A DNA stretch of 6,100 nucleotides from Nocardioidaceae bacterium. GTDB taxonomy: Bacteria > Actinomycetota > Actinomycetes > Propionibacteriales > Nocardioidaceae. A program made the position numbers and the translations under genes. Within the stretch, counting starts at the first letter, position 1. Each line of letters opens with the position of its first letter. Shown one piece after another: positions 1 to 3,976 of this stretch. The stretch covers positions 1 to 6,100 of the forward strand of contig JAICRS010000182.1 in the NCBI GenBank assembly GCA_025966335.1, read 5' to 3'. A model generated the notes under the pieces. It made no database searches. It was not told the origin of the DNA and saw nothing but the letters and a program-made list of their open reading frames with translations.

Positions 1-120
1 CCGTGGACCCGGCGTGCCGTGGATCCGTTCTCGCCGCTGGGGACCCTCGGGCCCCGCGACGCGCGCGAACAGCCGGTCACCGATCCGGCTACGGACGTCT
101 CCGACGATCGCGGCTGCCAC
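1..120 (-). CDS. Oxygenase MpaB/DUF2236 family protein, N-terminal fragment
   Basis: Reading leftward from a GTG at 120-118 gives 40 open codons that run off the left edge. The peptide begins VAAAIVGDVRSRIGDRLF and continues through AGPEGPQRRERIHGTPGPR. From memory, this 'R-I-G-x-x-L-F-x-x-V-A-G-P-x-G-P-x-x-R-x-R-I-H-G-T-P-G-P-R' pattern is how actinobacterial DUF2236 (MpaB-like oxygenase) proteins begin, just before their VHGD/ALLLQ-type core. Members of that family include haem-containing oxygenases such as latex-clearing protein, but the substrate of this protein cannot be told. The frame stays open upstream, with an in-frame TTG at 147-145. GTG at 120 is preferred because a -10-like CATACT sits 7 nt upstream, which suits a leaderless mRNA. 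The catalytic part is outside the window, so the family call rests on the N-terminal motif only. Confidence 0.6.
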   Translation of the reverse strand, partial: MAAAIVGDVRSRIGDRLFARVAGPEGPQRRERIHGTPGPR

Positions 121-127
121 GGTTACG

Positions 128-133
128 AGTATG
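128..133 (-). promoter_or_regulatory. Candidate -10 box for the leftward MpaB-like gene
   Basis: On the minus strand the hexamer is CATACT (5 of 6 to TATAAT-like TAnnnT, with a C at the first base), followed by 7 nt and then the GTG start. That spacing would place the transcription start at the GTG itself, giving a leaderless mRNA, which is common in actinobacteria. No convincing -35 hexamer lies at 16-18 nt upstream. No Shine-Dalgarno precedes the GTG. Confidence 0.35.
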
Positions 134-136
134 GCG

Positions 137-164
137 GGGACACCCAAGCGCGCTGTCGTAGCCT
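137..164 (+). promoter_or_regulatory. Candidate promoter of the lactone oxidase gene
   Basis: GGGACA (137-142, matching GACA of TTGACA) is followed 16 nt later by TAGCCT (159-164, a TAnnnT -10 box). Seven bases separate the -10 from the ATG at 172, so transcription would begin at or next to that codon. This supports leaderless translation from 172. Alternatively it gives a very short leader to the Shine-Dalgarno at 176-183. It overlaps the leftward promoter region, so the two genes may compete for polymerase. Confidence 0.4.
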
Positions 165-171
165 TCGGGGC

Positions 172-1482
172 ATGCAAGGGAGGACGACGCGTGGCCCGTG
201 GCGCAGCTGGTCGGGACTGACCACCGCGAGACCCGCACACGAGCTCGCACCGGCCGACGCCGGTGAGGTCGCCGACGCGGTCGTCGCGGCCCGGGCCCAC
301 GGGCTGTCGGTGAAGATGGTCGGCACCGGTCACTCGTTCACCGACATCGCCGTCGCGAACGAGCTGATGCTGCGTCCGGACCGGCTCTCCGGCATCCGCG
401 CGCTGGACCGGGACGCGATGAGGGTGACCGTGCTGGCCGGGACTCCGCTCCACGTCCTCAACGACACGTTGCACCGGCTCGGGCTCGCCCTGCACAACAT
501 GGGTGACATCGACCGGCAGACCGTGGCGGGCGCGATCTCCACCGGGACCCACGGCACCGGCGGGCACTGGGCGTCCTTGTCGGCACAGGTCTGCGGCCTC
601 GAGCTGGTCACATCCACCGGGTCCGTCGTACACGCGTCGGCGGCGGAGAACCCCGATCTCTTCCACGCCGCCCGGATCGGTCTCGGTGCCCTCGGGATCA
701 TCACCGCGGTCACCTTCCTGGTCGAGCCGGCGTTCACGCTGGAGGCGGTCGAGGCGCCGCTGTCGTGGGACGAGGCGGTCGGCCGGTTCGACGAGCTGGT
801 CGCGGACAACCACCACCTGGACATGTACTGGTTCCCGCACACGGACCGGATGCTGACCAAGCGGAACAACCGCACGGTCGACGAGCCTCGGCCGCTGTCC
901 CGGGTCCGCGGCTACGTCGACGACGAGCTGCTGTCCAACACCGTGTTCGGCTGGCTGAACCGGCTCGGGAACAGGGCTCCCGGATTGGTGCCGCGGGTCA
1001 ACCGGGTCTCCGCGCGTGCGCTGACCGCCCGTTCCTACAGCGACGCGTCGCACCGGGTGTTCACCGCCCCGCGCCGGGTGGTGTTCCGCGAGATGGAGTA
1101 CGCCGTGCCGCGGTCGGTGGGCATGCGGGCGCTGGCCGACGTACGCCGGCTGATCGACGACTCGGGCTGGCGGATCAGCTTCCCGGTCGAGATCCGGCAC
1201 TCTCCTGCCGACGACATCTGGCTGTCCACCTCGCACGACCGGGAGTCGGTCTACCTCGCGTTCCACGTGAACGCGCAGACCGACCACACGGCGTACTTCC
1301 GTGGTGTGGAGGAGATCCTGCGGGAGTACGACGGGCGTCCGCACTGGGGGAAGCTGCACACGCGGACCGCCGACGACCTGGCCCCGGCCTACCCGCGGTG
1401 GGCGGACTTCCAACGGGTGCGGGACGAGGTGGACCCGGACCGGTTGTTCACCAACGCCTACCTCGACCGGGTCCTCGGGTAG
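172..1482 (+). CDS. FAD-linked sugar-1,4-lactone oxidase/dehydrogenase (ALO/GulDH family)
   Basis: From ATG 172 the product has 436 residues, about the length of mycobacterial L-gulono-1,4-lactone dehydrogenase, which it resembles throughout. The enzyme class oxidises aldono-1,4-lactones using FAD. The FAD-binding PP-loop domain (PF01565) holds GTGHSFTDI at residues 51-59; His54 is in the position that carries covalent FAD in flavinylated relatives. TGTHGTGG follows at 124-131. The ALO domain (PF04030) fills the C-terminal half and ends with HWGKLH at 391-396 and a terminal YLDRVLG. No signal peptide or membrane helix is visible, so it is probably cytosolic. Start choice is uncertain: the conserved region begins at W10-R-S-W. 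ATG 172 has no usable Shine-Dalgarno but does have a leaderless-type promoter. AAGGGAGG at 176-183 points instead at GTG 191, which is out of frame. An in-frame ATG at 19 is unlikely because it would overlap the divergent gene. The actual substrate is not known. Confidence 0.9.
   Translation: MQGRTTRGPWRSWSGLTTARPAHELAPADAGEVADAVVAARAHGLSVKMVGTGHSFTDIAVANELMLRPDRLSGIRALDRDAMRVTVLAGTPLHVLNDTLHRLGLALHNMGDIDRQTVAGAISTGTHGTGGHWASLSAQVCGLELVTSTGSVVHASAAENPDLFHAARIGLGALGIITAVTFLVEPAFTLEAVEAPLSWDEAVGRFDELVADNHHLDMYWFPHTDRMLTKRNNRTVDEPRPLSRVRGYVDDELLSNTVFGWLNRLGNRAPGLVPRVNRVSARALTARSYSDASHRVFTAPRRVVFREMEYAVPRSVGMRALADVRRLIDDSGWRISFPVEIRHSPADDIWLSTSHDRESVYLAFHVNAQTDHTAYFRGVEEILREYDGRPHWGKLHTRTADDLAPAYPRWADFQRVRDEVDPDRLFTNAYLDRVLG
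176..193 (+). promoter_or_regulatory. Strong Shine-Dalgarno plus GTG in the wrong frame
   Basis: AAGGGAGG (176-183) is the best ribosome-binding sequence near the lactone oxidase start, and GTG at 191 lies 7 nt after it. That GTG opens a frame of nine codons only, with a TGA at 218-220. The oxidase is read in the frame one base away. If a single C were added to the CCC run at 195-197, the GTG frame would read V-A-P-W-R-S-W-S-G and join the oxidase at its first conserved residues. This may be a coincidence, a start-proximal frameshift or a base-calling error. Confidence 0.4.
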
Positions 1483-2414
1483 GGCACCTGGACCCAGCCG
1501 CCGACGTCGTAGCGGCCGGCGTCGATGGCGGCTTCGAGGGCGCCGCGGTTGTCGGCGTGGATCGTGCCGACCAGGACCCGGTGCCGGTCCGGAAGCCGCT
1601 GCGCCAGCAACGTCGTGAGGTGCCTGCCGTAGCCGCGGCCCCGGCAGGTGGGGACCAGGATGATCTCCTGCACGACGTAGGCGTCCATGCCCATGTCGGC
1701 CCTACCGTCGCGGGTGGCGCCGACGTAGCCGGCCCATTCGCCGTCGACGAGGACGTCGAAGAGGGTCCCGGCCTCGATGCTTTCGGCCAGGTCGCCGGCG
1801 GGCTGGATCGCCGCCTGCGCCGGGTGGTCGCGGTGTGTCTCGTCGACCGCGGCGTAGGCGGCGACGGCGTCCTCGTAGCGGCTCAGGTCCCTGGCCGGGG
1901 CGAGCGCCAGGCCGGATGGCAGGTGCCGGCGCGCGACCAGGTCGGTCAGCGGCGCGGCCAGCAAGCGTCGGTCCCGGTTCGTGCCGGGATGGGCGTCGGC
2001 CTGCGCGGCGCTCCAGAGCCGCAGGTAGCGCGGCTCGAACCCGCCGTAGACCTCGTGACCGGCGTGGGCCAGCGCGGGCAGGTCGTCCGCGGTGAACCTT
2101 CGGCTGAGCACGGTGGCGTCGACGAACGGCTTGTCCGGATCGAGGCCCTCGAACCGGATGCTGAGCATCGCGTGGAGGTCGCCGGAGACGGTCGTCCACC
2201 GGTTCAGGAACGCGTCCGCCGGCCGGCCGACGTCCATCCGCTGCGCCCGCTGCGCGGCCAGCTCCAGGTCGGTGGCCAGCCTGACGTCGAACGCGTGGGC
2301 CTCGGTGAGGTTGGCCAGTCGTGCCTCGTCGTCGACCCAGCGGCGGGTCAAACCGTGCTGGCCGGCCAGGCTGAACCGGGCCAGCTCGGGCGCGGAGGGA
2401 AGCGTGGCGGACAT
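1458..2414 (-). CDS. GNAT-type N-acetyltransferase, 318 aa
   Basis: The C-terminal half (about residues 165-310) has the GNAT acetyl-CoA-binding core: strand VVQEIILVP at 247-255, then the pyrophosphate loop CRGRGYG at 257-263 (R/Q-x-x-G-x-G/A type), then helix RHLTTLLAQRL. TIHADNRGALEAAIDAGR at 284-301 is the usual following segment. The N-terminal half contains TVLSRRFTADDLPALAHAG at 101-119, which reads like the opening of a second, degenerate GNAT fold. The length fits two-lobed actinobacterial GNATs of roughly 300 residues. The acceptor substrate cannot be predicted. ATG 2414 has no Shine-Dalgarno, but TAGACT lies 8 nt upstream, which suggests leaderless expression. The gene is convergent with the lactone oxidase and their last 25 bp overlap. 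It is divergent from sepH, so it shares that control region but no operon. Confidence 0.85.
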   Translation of the reverse strand: MSATLPSAPELARFSLAGQHGLTRRWVDDEARLANLTEAHAFDVRLATDLELAAQRAQRMDVGRPADAFLNRWTTVSGDLHAMLSIRFEGLDPDKPFVDATVLSRRFTADDLPALAHAGHEVYGGFEPRYLRLWSAAQADAHPGTNRDRRLLAAPLTDLVARRHLPSGLALAPARDLSRYEDAVAAYAAVDETHRDHPAQAAIQPAGDLAESIEAGTLFDVLVDGEWAGYVGATRDGRADMGMDAYVVQEIILVPTCRGRGYGRHLTTLLAQRLPDRHRVLVGTIHADNRGALEAAIDAGRYDVGGWVQVPYPRTRSR

Positions 2415-2422
2415 GGGCCGCG

Positions 2423-2451
2423 AGTCTACGACCCGGCCTCGCCCGTGAAGA
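2423..2451 (-). promoter_or_regulatory. Candidate leaderless promoter of the GNAT gene
   Basis: On the minus strand TAGACT (2428-2423) fits TAnnnT and ends 8 nt before the ATG at 2414. At 17 nt spacing the -35 position reads TCTTCA (2451-2446), only 3 of 6 to TTGACA. The -10 is therefore the stronger half of this call. The -35 region coincides with one half of a GAAGACAC direct repeat. Confidence 0.4.
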
Positions 2452-2463
2452 CACAGAAGACAC
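2447..2463. repeat. GAAGACAC direct repeat in the GNAT/sepH divergent region
   Basis: GAAGACAC occurs at 2447-2454 and again at 2456-2463, a 9-nt period with one base between. It is placed over the presumed -35 region of the GNAT promoter. Short tandem half-sites of this kind can be operators. No regulator is encoded nearby to connect with it. Confidence 0.4.
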
Positions 2464-2498
2464 CGTGGCTGCTACCGATCTGGGTCCACGCCCTGAAG

Positions 2499-2540
2499 TA
2501 GGCTGCGCGGAAAGGTCACCGACGGCGGCAGGCGAAGGAG
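2499..2540 (+). promoter_or_regulatory. sepH candidate -10 box and Shine-Dalgarno
   Basis: TAGGCT (2499-2504) is a TAnnnT-type -10 box; no good -35 is visible at 16-18 nt upstream. It would start a leader of roughly 40 nt. GAAGGAG at 2534-2540 is a strong ribosome-binding site 9 nt before the ATG at 2550 and fixes the sepH start. This contrasts with the other starts in the window, which lack Shine-Dalgarno sequences. Confidence 0.5.
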
Positions 2541-2549
2541 CAGGCGACG

Positions 2550-3623
2550 ATGCAGGACCTCACGCTCGTGGGGCTGACCGAGGACAAGCGGAAGCTCATC
2601 CTGGTCAGTGACTCGGGTGAGGAGTACTCCCTTCCTGCCGACGCCAAGCTCCGCTCCGCTCTCCGTGGCGACCACGCACGACTCGGCGCAATGGATGAGC
2701 AGTTGGAGATTCAGATGGAAAGCGCACTGCGGCCCCGCGACATCCAGGCTCGGATCCGGGGGGGCGAGAGCCCCGAGACGGTGGCGGCCGCTGCCCAGAC
2801 CACGGTCGACAAGATCATGGCGTTCGCGATGCCGGTGCTCGCGGAGCGCGCGCACATCGCGGATCGCGCCCAACGCAGCTCCGTCCGCCGGAAGGCCGGC
2901 GACGGCCCGGCCCGGCTCCTCGGTGACGCGGTGGCCGAGCGTCTCCGCGGCCGCAACGTCGACCCCGACTCGGTCGAGTGGGATGCGTGGCGCCGCGAGG
3001 ACGGCCGGTGGACGCTGGTCGCCGACTACCGGTCCGGTGAGAGCACCCGGCACGCGGAGTTCTCCTTCGACGCACCCGGCCGCTACGTGGTGGCCGAGGA
3101 CGACGAGGCCCGCTGGCTCGTCGGCGAGCAGAGCACCCGGAAGGGTCCGCAGCCCCGAGCTGGTGGCAGCCCCCGCCGGCTGTCCGCGGTGAGCAGCGAG
3201 GACGAGCTGCCGCTGGGCGAGGACGTCATCGGGATGGTCAACGACTCCCCCGCCGCGGACGCGGCTCCGACGGCCGACGAGATCGGCCCGGACGAGCACA
3301 CGATGGACCTGAGCGAAGCGGCCTCCTCGGTCCGTGACCGGGCGGGCGCCGATGACCCCGCCGCCCGCGCAGCCGATCCGGGTGACCTCGGCGCCGAGAC
3401 CGGCGACGCGGACTGGATCCCGTCGTCGACAGCCGAGCGTCCCGACGCTGCCGCGAAGCCTGACCGGGACGACGCGGCGGAGGCGACCAAGGCGGAGGCG
3501 ACCGAGGCGGAGGCCGCGGACGAGGCTCCCGAGCAGGCTGCGAAGAAGCCGTCCCGCAAGGGCCGCCGCGCCTCCGTCCCCAGCTGGGACGAGATCATGT
3601 TCGGCGGCGGCCGCTCCGAGTAA
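2550..3623 (+). CDS. sepH: Septation protein SepH
   Basis: The product has 357 residues. Residues 1-190 form the conserved DUF3071 domain, starting MQDLTLVGLTEDKRKLILVS. This includes the helix-turn-helix-like segment ALRPRDIQARIRGGE (59-73) through VDKIMAFAMPVLAERAHIAD (86-105). It continues with the conserved stretch around RLRGRNVDPDSVEWDAWRRE at 131-150. In Streptomyces and mycobacteria SepH binds FtsZ and promotes assembly of the division ring, and the HTH region is needed for this. Residues about 195-335 are acidic, Ala-rich and probably disordered, with a small AEATK/E repeat. The protein ends in RASVPSWDEIMFGG (340-353), the short C-terminal motif typical of the family. It should be cytosolic and located at septa. 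It is a single-gene unit, and the repeat array starts at the base after its TAA stop. Confidence 0.95.
   Translation: MQDLTLVGLTEDKRKLILVSDSGEEYSLPADAKLRSALRGDHARLGAMDEQLEIQMESALRPRDIQARIRGGESPETVAAAAQTTVDKIMAFAMPVLAERAHIADRAQRSSVRRKAGDGPARLLGDAVAERLRGRNVDPDSVEWDAWRREDGRWTLVADYRSGESTRHAEFSFDAPGRYVVAEDDEARWLVGEQSTRKGPQPRAGGSPRRLSAVSSEDELPLGEDVIGMVNDSPAADAAPTADEIGPDEHTMDLSEAASSVRDRAGADDPAARAADPGDLGAETGDADWIPSSTAERPDAAAKPDRDDAAEATKAEATEAEAADEAPEQAAKKPSRKGRRASVPSWDEIMFGGGRSE
3476..3520 (+). repeat. Three 15-nt tandem repeats inside sepH (AEATx)
   Basis: Units GGCGGAGGCGACCAA (3476-3490) and GGCGGAGGCGACCGA (3491-3505), plus a diverged copy GGCGGAGGCCGCGGA (3506-3520), follow each other without gaps. 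They encode AEATK, AEATE and AEAAD (residues 310-324) in the disordered linker just before the conserved C-terminal motif. The period is a multiple of three, so copy number can change without breaking the frame. Confidence 0.75.
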
Positions 3624-3836
3624 CCCGCCGAGCCGTCACCTTTGGCGGCCCGAGCCGTCATGTTCTGCGTTCGTCGAGCCGTCATGTTCTGCGTTTGCCG
3701 AGCCGTCGCGTTTTGCGGGCCGAGCCGTCATGTTTTGCGTGCCGAACCGGCGCTTTGCTGGCCTGCCCCGCCATTTGCGACGGCTCGGCACGCCATTCCT
3801 GACGGCTCGGCCCGCCATTCCTGACGGCTCGGCGGG
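3624..3836. repeat. 213-bp inverted array of 22-nt repeats with 15-bp perfect ends
   Basis: The core CGAGCCGTCA starts at 3629, 3651, 3675, (CGAGCCGTCG) 3699 and 3721, with a decayed copy at 3743; spacings are 22, 24, 24, 22 and 22 nt. Its exact reverse complement TGACGGCTCG then appears at 3800 and 3822, plus CGACGGCTCG at 3778, at 22-nt spacing. Written in one orientation, nearly every unit is CGAGCCGTCA, six variable bases, then GCGKGC (K = G or T). The outermost copies, 3624-3638 and 3822-3836, are a perfect 15-bp inverted pair. An inner pair, 3715-3730 and 3800-3815, matches over 16 bp. The centre, about 3753-3766, is unpaired. It lies between the 3' ends of two convergent genes. It could be a MITE-like or REP-like non-autonomous element, a terminator or a protein-binding array. 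No target-site duplication is evident. Confidence 0.85.
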
Positions 3837-3847
3837 ATGGGATGGGA

Positions 3848-3888
3848 GCCGGGGGTTGGTACCCCTGATGTGAAAACCAACCCCCGGC
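3848..3888. terminator. Bidirectional hairpin terminator
   Basis: GCCGGGGGTTGGT (3848-3860) pairs perfectly with ACCAACCCCCGGC (3876-3888), giving a 13-bp stem with a 15-nt loop. It stands between sepH and the metallopeptidase gene, which converge on it. There is no U tract on either side, which is common for actinobacterial terminators. Because the stem is symmetrical it could stop transcription from both directions. Confidence 0.75.
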
Positions 3889-3899
3889 CCGGTCACGGT

Positions 3900-3941
3900 C
3901 ACGGGGCCCCGCACACAACGAGAAAGGTGCGTGGCCCCGTG
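3900..3941. terminator. Second hairpin terminator, 36-77 nt past the metallopeptidase stop
   Basis: CACGGGGCC (3900-3908) pairs with GGCCCCGTG (3933-3941). After one C/T mismatch, CGCAC (3910-3914) pairs with GTGCG (3927-3931), making an imperfect 15-position stem around a 12-nt loop. It is the first hairpin met by transcripts of the leftward metallopeptidase, whose stop codon is at 3979-3977. With the 3848-3888 hairpin it forms a tandem pair. Confidence 0.7.
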
Positions 3942-3976
3942 CCGGGTCTACTGGGCGCCGGGTCCGTGTGCGCCGG

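Noticed and set aside
19..171. Start of the lactone oxidase at the upstream ATG (19)
   Set aside because: The extra 51 residues have no family similarity, and the segment to 120 is better explained as the start of a divergent gene.
765..2501. A 578-codon rightward open frame across the oxidase 3' half and the acetyltransferase
   Set aside because: It is out of frame with the oxidase and antisense to the GNAT gene. Its product is rich in Arg, Gly, Val and Pro with no recognisable domain, as expected from high-GC shadow frames.
3077..3700. Long open frames antisense to sepH
   Set aside because: They are Ser/Ala-rich complements of the biased sepH codons and overlap its conserved C-terminal motif.
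3627..3836. CRISPR array
   Set aside because: The segments between cores are only 12-14 nt, the units occur in both orientations, the non-core ends are also conserved, and there are no cas genes.
3834..3846. Target-site duplication flanking the array (GGGATGGGATGGG)
   Set aside because: This short GGGAT repeat occurs only on the right side and has no match next to the left end at 3621-3623.
3636..3914. Small proteins reading through the repeat array on either strand (for example with repeated AEHDGS or RAVMFC)
   Set aside because: Their repetitive peptides follow from the DNA repeats. Unit spacings of 22 nt shift the frame from copy to copy, and no ribosome-binding site or family similarity supports translation.
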